NCBI GenBank assembly: GCA_021732415.1
Contig: JAKFVC010000194.1
Span: forward strand, 1-53,751
Source: Planctomycetaceae bacterium
GTDB lineage: Bacteria; Planctomycetota; Planctomycetia; Planctomycetales; Planctomycetaceae
Direction: 5' to 3'
DNA length: 53,751 nucleotides
The stretch's first letter is position 1, and every line of letters starts with the position of its first letter. Made by a program: the position numbers and the translations under genes. Below, piece after piece: positions 1 to 8,572 of the stretch. The notes beneath the pieces were generated by a model. The model was not told where the DNA came from, ran no database searches, and saw nothing but the letters and a program-made list of their open reading frames with translations.

Positions 1-2
1 TC

Positions 3-1097
3 CCGGTTGGCTGGGCGTGGGCAATGAACGCCCCGTTTCAGTGGACGAAGCAGGTCGCCAGTCACTTCGGTGGCACTCGCAATCCGATGATTGTCCACTG
101 GCCCAAGGGCATCAAGTCGAAGGGCGAACGTCGCGATCAGTTCCACCACGTCATTGACGTCGTGCCGACGATCCTGGAAGCCTGTCAGATCCCTGAGCCG
201 AAGGTCGTGAACGGTATCCCGCAGAAACCGATCGAAGGCGTTTCGATGGTTTACTCGTTTGATGATGCCAAGGCGAAGGACCGGCGGACGACACAGTATT
301 TCGAAATGGCCACAAACCGCGCTATCTACCACGACGGTTGGGTGGCGTGCAGCGCGTACGGCTTGCCGTGGCAGACCGCAGGACGAGGTGACGGATTCCT
401 GACCGCTCCGTGGGAACTCTACAACATCGACGACGACTTCAGTCAGGCCAACGACCTAGCCTCGAAGAACCCGAAGAAGCTCGAAGAGTTGAAGGCGAAG
501 TTCATCGAAGAGGCGATGAAGTACGACGTATTTCCGCTCGACTCGCGCTTCGCCGAACGATTCGATCCGAAATTGCGAACTGCCGGTGAGCAAAAGACGA
601 GCTGGACCTACTTCGGCAACAACGTCGCGCTGCCGGAACCGATCGGCCCGCAGACCTTCCCGCGAGCGCACACGATCACCGCCAACATTGAAATACCGAA
701 GGGCGGAGCCGAGGGCGTCATTGCCTGTAGCGGAGCCTTCTCGGCGGGCTGGTCGCTCTACCTGAAAGACAGCAAGCCGGTGTTTCGCTACACGTTTTTC
801 GAAATTGCTGACGCGACCATCACTGGTACGGACTCTCTTCCTGAAGGCAAGATCGCACTGAAGGCGGAGTTCACTCCCGACGGTTCGGTAGAAGGGGGTG
901 GCACTCTCAAGATGTTTGCCAACGATAAGCACATCGGCGAAGGGACGCTCAAGCGATCATCGTTCCGCCACGGTTTGGAACCGTTCGAGGTCGGTCGCGA
1001 CTCGATTACCCCCGTCAGCCCCGACTACAAAGGGCAATTCGAGTTCACTGGCAAGATCGAAAAGGTCGTCTTCGAGTTGAGCAAGAAGTCCCCGTAA
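3..1097 (+). CDS. Sulfatase, C-terminal part (5' end outside window)
   Basis: The frame is open from the first bases of the window, so this is the 3' part of a gene that starts upstream; the Met at 24 is internal. The protein begins in the late part of a type I sulfatase fold (GWAWAMNAPFQW, then GGTRNPMIVHWPKG and a VVPTILEAC segment), which normally lies well after the active-site cysteine motif, so that motif is not visible. Residues from about 215 onward form the extra beta-rich C-terminal domain common in planctomycete arylsulfatases. It probably hydrolyses sulfate esters of polysaccharides or other organosulfates in the periplasm or outside the cell. A second complete sulfatase follows 83 bp downstream in the same direction, so the two may be co-transcribed. 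The family call is firm; the substrate is unknown. Confidence 0.9.
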   Translation, partial: PVGWAWAMNAPFQWTKQVASHFGGTRNPMIVHWPKGIKSKGERRDQFHHVIDVVPTILEACQIPEPKVVNGIPQKPIEGVSMVYSFDDAKAKDRRTTQYFEMATNRAIYHDGWVACSAYGLPWQTAGRGDGFLTAPWELYNIDDDFSQANDLASKNPKKLEELKAKFIEEAMKYDVFPLDSRFAERFDPKLRTAGEQKTSWTYFGNNVALPEPIGPQTFPRAHTITANIEIPKGGAEGVIACSGAFSAGWSLYLKDSKPVFRYTFFEIADATITGTDSLPEGKIALKAEFTPDGSVEGGGTLKMFANDKHIGEGTLKRSSFRHGLEPFEVGRDSITPVSPDYKGQFEFTGKIEKVVFELSKKSP

Positions 1098-1180
1098 CTT
1101 ATTGCTCTTCATGGCCATTTTATGTTATTGCCACTTACATGTTAATGCGTTATGCCACTCACCACATGGAGGAGAAGATT

Positions 1181-2794
1181 ATGAAAATCGAACGCCCATT
1201 TCGAGGCTATTGTCTGCTGTTCGCAGCCGTGTTGTGCTTTACAAATGCATCGACTTGCTGTGCCGAGCAGGCGAAGAATCCGTTTGATAAGACAGTGCGA
1301 GTCGCGGCTCACTTGGAACCGGCGATTCCACATTCTGCTCAAGAGAAAGCTGCCAGGGACAAGCTCGCCACACTCAAGGCAAAGACTGGCCGTGCACCGA
1401 ATATCCTGATCATCGTTGTGGATGACATGGGCTGGGGCGATATCGGGGTCAACGGCGGTGGAGTGGCAGTTGGTGCGCCGACTCCGCATATCGACTCGCT
1501 GGCACGAGGCGGACTGAATCTCACCTCGACTTATGCCCAGTCGACATGCACTCCGACCCGTGCAGCATTGATGACAGGACGCTTTCCCGCTCGGACTGGG
1601 TTGACCCGCCCGCTGATGGCTGGAGAGCAAATGAAGGTGAACCCGTGGGCGGACGAAGAGCCGGCTGCAAAGTTGCTTTCCGCCGCTGGATATAAAACCG
1701 CGATTTCTGGTAAATGGCACGTCGGCGAACCGGAAGGAACTCGTCCGCACGAAGTCGGTTACGACGAATACCTGGGCATCCTCGCGGTAAATTCCGAGAT
1801 CACGCAGGCAATCGACGAACGACTTTATCCCGACTTGGTACTCCGTCCGGAGCGGCTGGCAGCACTGCGAAAACTGGTTCTGCCCGTCGTCACTGCAGGA
1901 GAGAAAGGAAAGCCAACTCGTACCGTCATGGAGTTCAAGACCATCGATCAGGTGGGCAACTCCGACCAGATGTTCGCCGATTACTCTGTGGACTTCATCA
2001 AGCGCAGTGCGACCGAAAAGAAACCGTTCTACCTCGTCCACGCCTTCTCGAAGGTCCATAACGACAACTATCCCGCCACCGGCTACAAGGGAAAGAGTCC
2101 GGCTGGCTTTCCTTACAAGGACGCCATCGTTGAGGTAGATGACATCGTCGGTCGCTTGATGAAAACTTTGAAAGAGACGAATCAGGCTGAGAACACGCTC
2201 GTCTTCTTCACCTCCGACAACGGTGCCAACGAAGATACTTGGCCGGATGGTGGCTACAACCCGTGGCGCGGCGGCAAAGGGACGACTTGGGAAGGCGGCG
2301 TTCGCGTACCGGGTATCGCCTATTGGCCGGGCATGATCGCACCCCGTCCCGCCAGCGACGGTCTCTTCGACCTGATGGATTTGTTCAACACGTCGCTGGC
2401 GATCGCCGGAGAAACCAATCGCGTTTCCGACAAGCGGTACATCGACGGCGTTGACCAATCAGGCTTTCTACTCGCCGATGAAGGCGAATCGGCTCGACAG
2501 TGCGTGTTCATGTACTCGGAAAAGGAACTGACGGCGGTTCGATGGATGGAGTACAAAGTCCACACGAAGGTCTATCAGTCAGCCGGACCGATGAAGAATC
2601 TGGACGAATCGGTACTCAGCAAAGCAGTCTGGCCCTGGGTCTACAACTTGTACATGGACCCCAAGGAGCAGCGCAGCACTGGACATCGCTACTTCGAGTG
2701 GGGCCTGACAGCGGTTGTCTCAATGTTGAACGACCATGCTGGCACCTACGCAAAGTATCCGATGAAGAGCCTCGGGCTGGAACTGCCAAAGTAG
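1181..2794 (+). CDS. Secreted arylsulfatase (type I sulfatase)
   Basis: A complete sulfatase of 537 residues. I chose the ATG at 1181 because GGAGGAG lies at 1168-1174 and the resulting N-terminus is a good signal peptide (basic start, hydrophobic core, cleavage near ASTCCAEQ). A longer in-frame start at 1139 lacks both. The metal-binding start of the fold, ILIIVVDDMGWGDIG, is followed by the formylglycine motif CTPTR with the modified cysteine at about residue 123, then LMTGRFPARTGL. Later motifs include SGKWHVG and FFTSDNGAN. Sulfatases of this class need a formylglycine-generating enzyme to convert the cysteine. The FGE-like domains elsewhere in this window lack the expected cysteines, so the activator is probably encoded elsewhere. 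The protein is likely exported to the periplasm to desulfate glycans. Confidence 0.95.
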   Translation: MKIERPFRGYCLLFAAVLCFTNASTCCAEQAKNPFDKTVRVAAHLEPAIPHSAQEKAARDKLATLKAKTGRAPNILIIVVDDMGWGDIGVNGGGVAVGAPTPHIDSLARGGLNLTSTYAQSTCTPTRAALMTGRFPARTGLTRPLMAGEQMKVNPWADEEPAAKLLSAAGYKTAISGKWHVGEPEGTRPHEVGYDEYLGILAVNSEITQAIDERLYPDLVLRPERLAALRKLVLPVVTAGEKGKPTRTVMEFKTIDQVGNSDQMFADYSVDFIKRSATEKKPFYLVHAFSKVHNDNYPATGYKGKSPAGFPYKDAIVEVDDIVGRLMKTLKETNQAENTLVFFTSDNGANEDTWPDGGYNPWRGGKGTTWEGGVRVPGIAYWPGMIAPRPASDGLFDLMDLFNTSLAIAGETNRVSDKRYIDGVDQSGFLLADEGESARQCVFMYSEKELTAVRWMEYKVHTKVYQSAGPMKNLDESVLSKAVWPWVYNLYMDPKEQRSTGHRYFEWGLTAVVSMLNDHAGTYAKYPMKSLGLELPK

Positions 2795-2803
2795 GTCAGC
2801 AAA

Positions 2804-3106
2804 GTGCCAATGCAACGGCCTCCCATTGCCTTTGCACTTCACGCTGGCGAGAGGTTCTCTCGAGTTCATGTCGGACCGCTTGGAATTGATGGCGATCGAC
2901 TAGTACACGTCGAGGATGCAAGAGGACGCACGGTGACTCCCCGTTCTCATTCTCAGTTCCTTGGTCACGAAGGTACGCCGAGTCCGCAAGGTGAACCGCT
3001 CGTGGAAGGTGAGTCGTGGGTAGTCTTGGGGGAGCGCCTTCACTCAAAGCTCTTGAGTAGTGCCTCGGCAGACGAGAGAAGCGGAATCTCCTTCGAAGCT
3101 CCGTAG
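2804..3106 (+). pseudogene. MOSC-domain protein, N-terminal remnant
   Basis: A short open frame resembling the N-terminal beta-barrel of MOSC-domain proteins: VHVGPLGIDGDR, then VHVEDARGR, TPRSHSQFLGH and GEPLVEGESW, seen at roughly 2849-3010. The similarity stops there. The frame then runs antisense over the end of the TetR gene, and the catalytic MOSC domain with its cysteine is absent. I read it as the truncated start of a molybdenum-cofactor sulfurase-like gene, cut when the TetR-led cluster arrived. The only start candidate is a GTG without a good ribosome site. The motif assignment is from memory of the family and is moderately sure. Confidence 0.5.
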
Positions 3107-3615
3107 ACCGTTCGCAAGGAGAGCGCACCATCAATGATGGTAAGTAGCTTCGTTGCCGCCACCGTTCGATCAATCGCGAAGGGCTTTAACAGGTCAATGA
3201 GATAAGCAAGCAGTTTGTCTTTTTGCTCAATCGCGCGACGATGGAAAGGATGAGCAATGTCGGGGTACTCTGCAGCTATCAGTAGGAATGGACAGCCGGT
3301 GACATCAGGATGATTCGCTAGCCGGTCGATTTTGATCAGAGCCTCATGCACATCTCCCGGAGGGGTAGGGCTCATGAGATAGTCCCAAAACGCTTGAGCG
3401 CTTCTGTCGAGGTAGGCGAGCACGAGGGCATCTTTGCTTTCGAAATGCCGATAGAACGTCGCTTTTGCGACCTCGGCGACGGCCATGATTTTCTCGGTGC
3501 CAGTTGCACGTACCCCTTCCGCGTAGAAGAGGCGGTTGGCAACTTCCAGGATTCTCGCACGCGGATCGGCTTTCTTTCGCTTTTTCATGCCACCCATCTT
3601 GACGAAGGCAGACAT
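3040..3615 (-). CDS. TetR/AcrR-family transcriptional repressor
   Basis: A 191-residue TetR-type regulator. The helix-turn-helix lies in residues about 18-63 (RARILEVANRLFYAEG, then EVAKATFYRHFESKDALVLAYL). The C-terminal ligand-binding half includes VTGCPFLLIAAEYPD and resembles regulators of oxidoreductase and electrophile-response genes. It is divergent from the CMD/DoxX/peroxiredoxin/OYE genes, and two palindromes lie in the shared intergenic region, so it most likely represses that operon and itself. The start is uncertain: Met1 (3615), Met7 (3597) and Met10 (3588) all lack a strong ribosome site. If Met7 or Met10 is used, the 3609-3620 palindrome lies in the leader rather than over the start codon. 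Confidence 0.9.
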   Translation of the reverse strand: MSAFVKMGGMKKRKKADPRARILEVANRLFYAEGVRATGTEKIMAVAEVAKATFYRHFESKDALVLAYLDRSAQAFWDYLMSPTPPGDVHEALIKIDRLANHPDVTGCPFLLIAAEYPDIAHPFHRRAIEQKDKLLAYLIDLLKPFAIDRTVAATKLLTIIDGALSLRTVYGASKEIPLLSSAEALLKSFE

Positions 3616-3620
3616 GTCTG
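3609..3620. promoter_or_regulatory. Candidate second TetR operator (12-bp palindrome)
   Basis: CAGACATGTCTG is a perfect palindrome overlapping the longest possible start codon of the TetR gene. It shares the AGAC...GTCT half-sites of the larger inverted repeat 17 bp away, so it may be a secondary autoregulatory operator. Confidence 0.45.
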
Positions 3621-3636
3621 TCTATATTGCTCACGG

Positions 3637-3662
3637 AAACAGACAGATGTGTCTGTCTGTTT
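3637..3662. promoter_or_regulatory. Candidate TetR operator (11-bp inverted repeat)
   Basis: The arms AAACAGACAGA (3637-3647) and TCTGTCTGTTT (3652-3662) are exact reverse complements around a 4-base centre. The site sits between the divergent TetR and CMD genes, 29 bp upstream of the CMD start, where binding would cover promoters in both directions. TetR proteins bind such symmetrical sites as dimers; the pairing with this TetR is inferred from position. Confidence 0.7.
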
Positions 3663-3690
3663 TGGCTAGCCCCACTAAAGGAAACCTCGC

Positions 3691-4248
3691 ATGATGAACA
3701 CTCAAAGCAGTCTTTTTACTCCGCTCGGCCTGGAAACCGCCCCTGAGATGTCTCGTCCGTTTCTCCAAAATATCCAAAAGGGGTTTAAGTTCATTCCGAA
3801 CCTCTTTGGAGTGTTTGCAAACTCTCCTGTTTTGCTTGAGGGCTACCTTGGGTTGGAAAAGACTTTTGATAAGGGAAGTCTAAGTGCAGTGGAGCGACAG
3901 ATCGTTCTCCTCGCCGCCAGCGTCGAGAATAGTTGCGGATACTGCACAGCCGCACACAGCACGGTGCTGAAAGCTTTCATGCATGTGCCGGCTGAGGTTG
4001 TTTCGGCAGTGAGGTCCAGCCAACCCGTAACCGATCCAAAGCTAAACGCACTTGTCGCTCTCACGAAAGAGATCGTTTCTCAACGCGGACACGTGCGTAC
4101 GCAAGTCATGGAGAGCTTTCTTGCTGCCGGGTATCAAAAGGAACAGGTACTTGAGGTATTGATCGGAGTCGCTCTCAAGACGATGAGCAACTATTTGGAC
4201 CACATTTCCCCGACTGAATTGGATCAGGCGTTTCAATCCGAGGCTTAA
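3691..4248 (+). CDS. Carboxymuconolactone decarboxylase-family (AhpD-like) protein
   Basis: A 185-residue all-helical CMD/AhpD-family protein. The redox active-site signature E-x2-C-x2-C-x3-H is intact: Glu79, Cys82, Cys85 and His89 in ENSCGYCTAAH. Family members with this signature act as alkylhydroperoxidase-like thiol reductants rather than true decarboxylases. It is the first gene rightward from the TetR operator and is followed, in the same direction, by a DoxX-like membrane protein, a peroxiredoxin-like protein and an Old Yellow Enzyme, which points to peroxide or electrophile detoxification. An AAAGGAAA ribosome site precedes the ATG pair at 3691/3694, so the first or second Met could be used. 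The fold call is firm; the substrate is unknown. Confidence 0.9.
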   Translation: MMNTQSSLFTPLGLETAPEMSRPFLQNIQKGFKFIPNLFGVFANSPVLLEGYLGLEKTFDKGSLSAVERQIVLLAASVENSCGYCTAAHSTVLKAFMHVPAEVVSAVRSSQPVTDPKLNALVALTKEIVSQRGHVRTQVMESFLAAGYQKEQVLEVLIGVALKTMSNYLDHISPTELDQAFQSEA

Positions 4249-4335
4249 CTTGAACACAGATCAGCGCCAATTCCGAAAAATGGCCCTTGGGCTGGCGATG
4301 GAATGTTTACAAACGGGGAACGTGGAGAATGACAA

Positions 4336-4776
4336 ATGTGTCGTCGCCTAAGCAAGGCTTTATCGCTGTTCCTGGGCGTTCTGATGTTCATGTTCGGAAT
4401 CCTCAAATTCTTCCAACCCTTCCGTGGATGGTTTGATATCCAGATTCACGAGAGTCATCTACCCCACGAGGCGATTCTCGCGGGCAAACTGGGGGAAATC
4501 GTCGTCGGGTGCCTGTTCATACTGCCTTGGCTTTGGAGATCGTTGACCGCAAAGAGCAGAGATCGACTCCTGCTGCTCGCGTGTTCGATGCTATTTGTTC
4601 AGATGAGCACTGCGATCTATGTCCACATACAGCCTCAAGTGCCTGCTGGCGTTCTTCCGCTCGGTATCAAGCCGCCTGTGATTCCCGTCGTCGTTCTCCT
4701 CCTCGCGTTGCTCACAGCTTTTGCTGTGTGGAATGAGCGCCGAGCAGAGACGGGTAGCGATAAGCCGACTCAATGA
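4336..4776 (+). CDS. DoxX-like small membrane protein
   Basis: A 146-residue protein with about four hydrophobic segments (near residues 7-25, 50-66, 80-98 and 113-131) and a short charged tail. Segment LFLGVLMFMFGILKFF with a downstream FDIQIHES resembles DoxX/DUF4870-like quinone-associated membrane proteins, though I cannot assign a precise family. GGAG at 4324-4327 is well placed for the ATG. It lies between the CMD and peroxiredoxin-like genes, so it is probably part of the TetR-controlled redox operon, perhaps linking it to the membrane electron pool. The function is inferred from context only. Confidence 0.7.
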   Translation: MCRRLSKALSLFLGVLMFMFGILKFFQPFRGWFDIQIHESHLPHEAILAGKLGEIVVGCLFILPWLWRSLTAKSRDRLLLLACSMLFVQMSTAIYVHIQPQVPAGVLPLGIKPPVIPVVVLLLALLTAFAVWNERRAETGSDKPTQ

Positions 4777-4822
4777 CAGACTTTGAACCCAACCATTTTC
4801 GGTCATAGCGCGGAGCAGGCTC

Positions 4823-5395
4823 ATGAAATACAAAGCCGGGGATGTCTTTCCTCGATTGACGGTCACTACATCGAAAGGGACGGCTCTGACGATTCCGGTG
4901 TCCGGCGTTCGCTATACCCACATCCAGTTCCGGCGCTTTGCAGGATGTCCGATTTGCAACACCCACATCGCCGCACTTCGGCGGGGGAAAGCGCAGCTTG
5001 ATGCTTTGGGCATACGCGAGGTTTTGTTCTTCCACTCATCAAATGCAGATGTGGCCGCCTTTCACGACGATCTCCCTTTTGATGCCGTCGGAGACCGCGA
5101 AAAACACTATTACCGCCAATTCGGAGTGGAATCATCCTGGAGAGTCTTCAGTCTGGCCGCCATCCGGGCCGCCTTGGCCAGCATTTTTCGGGGCAACTTC
5201 GGGCTGAAGATCGCGGATGGTCCGTTGGGACTGCCTGCGGAGTTCTTAGTCGCTTCGGATGGCCGCATCACGGCCGCACATTACGGTAAGCATGCATACG
5301 ACCAATGGCCAGTCGAAACCATTTTGGATCTCGCACGAGATTCGAGACCAATGATTTCGGACGAAGCTGAAACCATCAACAGGAGAACAGAATGA
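4823..5395 (+). CDS. Peroxiredoxin-like (AhpC/TSA-type) thiol protein
   Basis: A 190-residue thioredoxin-fold protein of the peroxiredoxin-like class. The motif FAGCPICNTHI gives a CxxC pair at Cys42 and Cys45 at the end of the first core strand, and GLPAEFLVASDGRI matches the cis-proline strand typical of the fold. It probably reduces peroxides or acts as a disulfide reductase in the cytoplasm, since no signal peptide is seen. GGAG (about 4812-4815) precedes the ATG. The stop overlaps the start of the downstream Old Yellow Enzyme by 4 bp (ATGA), so the two are translationally coupled. Together with the CMD protein it gives two thiol-based peroxide enzymes in one operon. Confidence 0.85.
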   Translation: MKYKAGDVFPRLTVTTSKGTALTIPVSGVRYTHIQFRRFAGCPICNTHIAALRRGKAQLDALGIREVLFFHSSNADVAAFHDDLPFDAVGDREKHYYRQFGVESSWRVFSLAAIRAALASIFRGNFGLKIADGPLGLPAEFLVASDGRITAAHYGKHAYDQWPVETILDLARDSRPMISDEAETINRRTE

Positions 5396-6471
5396 ACAGG
5401 CTTTTCGAATCAGTCCAACTCGGGTCGCTGACCCTACCAAATCGCGTCTTAATGGCACCGACGACGCGAAACCGCGCCAATCCAGATGGCGTGCATAGCG
5501 AACTTGCGGCGACATACTACTCGCAGCGTGCATCAGCAGGTCTCATCATCACAGAGGCGACTCAAATCTCCCCAATGGGAAAGGGGTACGTGAATACGCC
5601 GGGCATTCATTCGCCTCAGCAGGTCCGCGCATGGCGAAACATTGTCGATGCCGTGCATGGGCAAAACGGACGAATCTTCCTACAGTTGTGGCATGTCGGC
5701 CGAATCTCTCATTCTTCCTTGCTGCCAAACAACGCGCAGCCTGTTGCTCCATCTGCAATCCGAGCCAATAGCCAGACGTTCATTGCCACAGGTCGGGCAG
5801 AGGTTTCGGAGCCTGTCGCGTTGACGTTGTCGGGTATCAAGGAGACATTATCTGATTTCCGAGTAGCCGCCCGTAATGCTAAGGAAGCCGGATTCGATGG
5901 GGTTGAGATTCATGCGGCAAACGGTTACCTGATCGACCAATTTCTTCAGTCAGGAACCAATCAGCGAACCGACGAATATGGCGGATCAGTAGAAAACAGA
6001 ATCAGGTTTTTGTCGGAAGTCGCGCAGGCTGTTTGCGAGGTCTGGACGCCCTCGAGCATCGGTGTGCGGTTATCCCCGCGAGGAACCTTCAATGATATGA
6101 GCGACAAGGCCCCCGAGAGCACCTTCATGGCGGCAGTCGCGGCAATGTCGGCCCTGGGTCTGGGATACCTGCACGTCGTGGAAGCGTCGCCCGGCGACGT
6201 CCCGCCATCGCCGGAATTCGCTTCCCTGTTCGCCCGGTTGCGACACAACTGGCACGGCGTTTACGTGGCTAATGGCGGTTTCGACGGACCTTCCGGCGAA
6301 GAAGCTGTGCGCAGCGGCCGGGCCGACGCTATCGCTTATGGGCGCCATTTTATCGCCAATCCCGATCTGCCAAGGCGGTTGCAACTCGGAGCCCCTCTGA
6401 ATGAACCGGACCCAACGACTTTCTACGGAGGAGGCGCTGCCGGTTACACAAGCTATCCTGTGCTCTCCTGA
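5392..6471 (+). CDS. Old Yellow Enzyme-family alkene reductase
   Basis: A 359-residue FMN-dependent NAD(P)H oxidoreductase of the OYE/NemA family. Seen are the N-terminal MAPTTRNRA strand, QLWHVGR, the substrate-binding His/Asn pair in EIHAANGYLIDQF, the TDEYGGSVENR motif and a C-terminal phosphate-binding region (VANGGF, then GRHFIANPDLPRRL). The length is normal. It reduces activated C=C bonds, quinones or nitro compounds, and related genes are often controlled by TetR-type repressors that sense electrophiles. The start overlaps the preceding stop by 4 bp and follows AGGAGA. It ends the operon; a leftward DUF3817 remnant begins 11 bp later. Assignment is firm at family level. Confidence 0.95.
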   Translation: MNRLFESVQLGSLTLPNRVLMAPTTRNRANPDGVHSELAATYYSQRASAGLIITEATQISPMGKGYVNTPGIHSPQQVRAWRNIVDAVHGQNGRIFLQLWHVGRISHSSLLPNNAQPVAPSAIRANSQTFIATGRAEVSEPVALTLSGIKETLSDFRVAARNAKEAGFDGVEIHAANGYLIDQFLQSGTNQRTDEYGGSVENRIRFLSEVAQAVCEVWTPSSIGVRLSPRGTFNDMSDKAPESTFMAAVAAMSALGLGYLHVVEASPGDVPPSPEFASLFARLRHNWHGVYVANGGFDGPSGEEAVRSGRADAIAYGRHFIANPDLPRRLQLGAPLNEPDPTTFYGGGAAGYTSYPVLS

Positions 6472-6482
6472 AACGCGTAGCA

Positions 6483-6629
6483 TCAGGATCTGCAGATGCG
6501 ATCGTTTGGGACTGCGCCTAGCGTTATCCCGGCGACGTACTTCAGCGGCATCGCCACGAGGAGTAGCAACAGGAAAGAGAGTCCCTCGATAGCCAGCACG
6601 ATTCGAAGATCAGTGATTGAAATTCGCAT
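6483..6629 (-). pseudogene. DUF3817-family membrane protein, N-terminal fragment
   Basis: A 48-codon frame reading MRISITDLRIVLAIEGLSF, continuing with a leucine run and AMPLKYVAG. This matches the first transmembrane helix of DUF3817 proteins (LR-hydrophobic-IEG-SF ... MPLKY). Members are normally about 90-110 residues with further helices, which are missing here. The frame ends after about 10 unrelated residues against the OYE gene. I read it as a gene truncated by arrival of the OYE operon. It could still be expressed as a single-helix peptide, but that is not supported. The family call is from recognition of the motif. Confidence 0.5.
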
Positions 6630-6681
6630 AGCAGTGAGTTCGTTTCTTCAGATCCAGTAGCTGTTGGGATGACTTCATCTC

Positions 6682-7407
6682 CTATCTCAAGCGGCGTTTG
6701 TGAGCCTTTGCAATTTCGACTGCTGCCGGGGTCATTTCGCCCATGATGCCCTTGGGGCCGGAGATCATGTCAACGATCTCCTTTCTCGCCGTGCGTGGAT
6801 GACCGGCGTTGAACGGAGGTTGAGGATCGTACTCCAATGCCAGTTGCGTGAATTCAGCGGCATCCTGGCCCTTGATTGCGGAAATGACCGTGAGTCCAAA
6901 GTCGATGCCAGCGGTGACGCCACCGCCTGTGATGCGATTCCGATCGACACAGACTCGCTCGTGGCTTGCCTCAATGCCGAGGGCTTCCAATGGTTCATAG
7001 AATGCCCAATGCGTGGCAGCGCGATAGCCGTTCAGTAGGCCAGCCATTCCGAGGATCACTGAGCCAGTACAGACCGAAGTGATGTAACGGGCTGTCAAAC
7101 CAGCTCGTGCTAAGAACTCCAGAATCTCCTGGTCTTGCATGACAGCGTTCGTTCCGAAGCCGCCCGGTACGAACAGCAAGTCCAGATTATCGGGAACGTC
7201 GGCGAACGTGATCGTGTGGTTCATCGATACGGCCATGTCAGTCGGGACCGGCTCCATGTTTTTCCAGATGAGATGTGTCTTTCCGTGCAGGCCCAATGCC
7301 GTTTGTGGGCCTGCTAAGTCCAGCAGAGTGAAGCCGGGATAGAGCAGCATTCCGATCTGGAGCGGCGAGGTTCCTGTGTCCCATCGGGCGGTATTCTCAT
7401 CAGACAT
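6682..7407 (-). CDS. DJ-1/PfpI-family protein (cytosolic)
   Basis: A 241-residue class I glutamine amidotransferase-like protein. The nucleophile elbow is TSVCTGSVILG with the conserved cysteine at Cys113, followed by AGLLNGYRAATHW, and the PGGFGTN loop precedes it. The family covers isonitrile hydratases, glyoxalases, proteases and chaperones; the SVCTGS/ATHW pattern is closest to isonitrile-hydratase-like proteins. GGAAA precedes the ATG. There is no signal peptide, so it acts in the cytoplasm. The next gene in the same direction is a Tat-exported paralogue, and a divergent GlxA-like regulator lies beyond that, so this is a three-member DJ-1 cluster. The reaction is not determined. Confidence 0.9.
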   Translation of the reverse strand: MSDENTARWDTGTSPLQIGMLLYPGFTLLDLAGPQTALGLHGKTHLIWKNMEPVPTDMAVSMNHTITFADVPDNLDLLFVPGGFGTNAVMQDQEILEFLARAGLTARYITSVCTGSVILGMAGLLNGYRAATHWAFYEPLEALGIEASHERVCVDRNRITGGGVTAGIDFGLTVISAIKGQDAAEFTQLALEYDPQPPFNAGHPRTARKEIVDMISGPKGIMGEMTPAAVEIAKAHKRRLR

Positions 7408-7542
7408 GTTTATTTCCTTTGTGTTCGAGTTGTTGGTTGATCACACACTTGCCGAACGACTCAAAGGGTTCGGCTGTGTCTTGATGTGACGATTGGCCAC
7501 TCCCCTTTGTTCTGAATCGGAGTGACCCAAGCTGGACGGGCA

Positions 7543-8370
7543 TCACGGCTTTGGGGCGTATCGATTCATCTCCGCAGCGGCAGCAGCGCAGGCCGGGACC
7601 ATCTTCGCCATGACTGGTGCCATCCAATCCAACGCCATTTTCGTGATCTTTTCGCCTGCCTTCTTTGGCGATCCTGCGTCAAACGGGGGCGCGGGATCGT
7701 ATTCCATTCCCAGCTGACTCAATTTCGCGATGTCTTCGCTGAGCATGCTGGCGAGCAACGTCAATCCGAAGTCGATTCCGGCAGTCACACCACCACCGGT
7801 GACCCGATTGCGGTCAGTTACGACCCTCGCCGCCACGGGCGTTGCGCCAAACATCGCCAGTGCCTCGTGAGCAGCCCAGTGACTGGTCGCCTTGTACCCT
7901 TTGAGCAGACCCGCCGCCCCAAGAATCAGTGAACCCGTACAAACGGAGGTCACCCACTTTGCTCTTGAACCACGGTCGGCCATGAACCGCAGTACTTCTG
8001 CATCTTTCATAACCTCAAGTTGGCCTGGCCCACCTCCCACGAAGATCGCGTCAAGCTCCTTTGGGCAGTCAGCAAGCGACATAGAAGGCTGTAGGACAAC
8101 GCCAGTATCAGACTTCAAAAGTCTGGAGTTCTTCCATACCAAGTGGACATTGCAAGCAGGTGCCAGTGCCGTATGCGGACCTAGCATGTCCATGATCGTA
8201 AGTCCTGGATAGATGAGCATGGCGATTTCAGGCCGGCGTCCCGTGTGCATAACAGGCAACTGGTCCTCACTCACTTGCACGACCGCCTTCTCGTCCGCTG
8301 CGATCCCCGTTCCGGCGATCCCCGCGACTGCTGTTCCTGCCACCAATCCACCAAAGTCACGTCGATTCAT
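7543..8370 (-). CDS. DJ-1/PfpI-family protein with Tat-type signal
   Basis: A 275-residue paralogue of the neighbouring DJ-1 protein. I start it at 8370 because AAGGAG lies just upstream; an in-frame Met at 8400 has no ribosome site. The N-terminus MNRRDFGGLVAGTAVAGIAG is a twin-arginine type signal with cleavage near GIAADE, so the folded protein is probably exported. The catalytic motif TSVCTGSLILGAAGLLKG carries Cys144, with THWAAHEAL and RVTGGGVTAGIDFGL downstream. It lies in the same direction as the cytosolic paralogue with a 135-bp gap, and it is divergent from the GlxA-type regulator. Having both exported and cytosolic copies suggests the same chemistry in two compartments; that is inference. 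Confidence 0.88.
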   Translation of the reverse strand: MNRRDFGGLVAGTAVAGIAGTGIAADEKAVVQVSEDQLPVMHTGRRPEIAMLIYPGLTIMDMLGPHTALAPACNVHLVWKNSRLLKSDTGVVLQPSMSLADCPKELDAIFVGGGPGQLEVMKDAEVLRFMADRGSRAKWVTSVCTGSLILGAAGLLKGYKATSHWAAHEALAMFGATPVAARVVTDRNRVTGGGVTAGIDFGLTLLASMLSEDIAKLSQLGMEYDPAPPFDAGSPKKAGEKITKMALDWMAPVMAKMVPACAAAAAEMNRYAPKP

Positions 8371-8572
8371 CTCGAACTCCTTGTTGTCTAAAGATTGCAC
8401 ACACAGATCTTGATCGTTGACCAGAGAATCGACTTTGCCTTGACGCAGTCAGCGTTTCGGGCGTGAGTCTCATCACCAGCTAAATCTTATTGACTTCGCG
8501 AATGGCGTAAATGACAATGTTCCGACAGTTACGGCCATTCTGGATTGAGGTGACGCCCATGAGGAATCGACG

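Noticed and set aside
1142-2458. 438-codon minus-strand frame opposite the second sulfatase
   Set aside because: It is antisense to a gene with intact sulfatase motifs, resembles no family and has no ribosome site.
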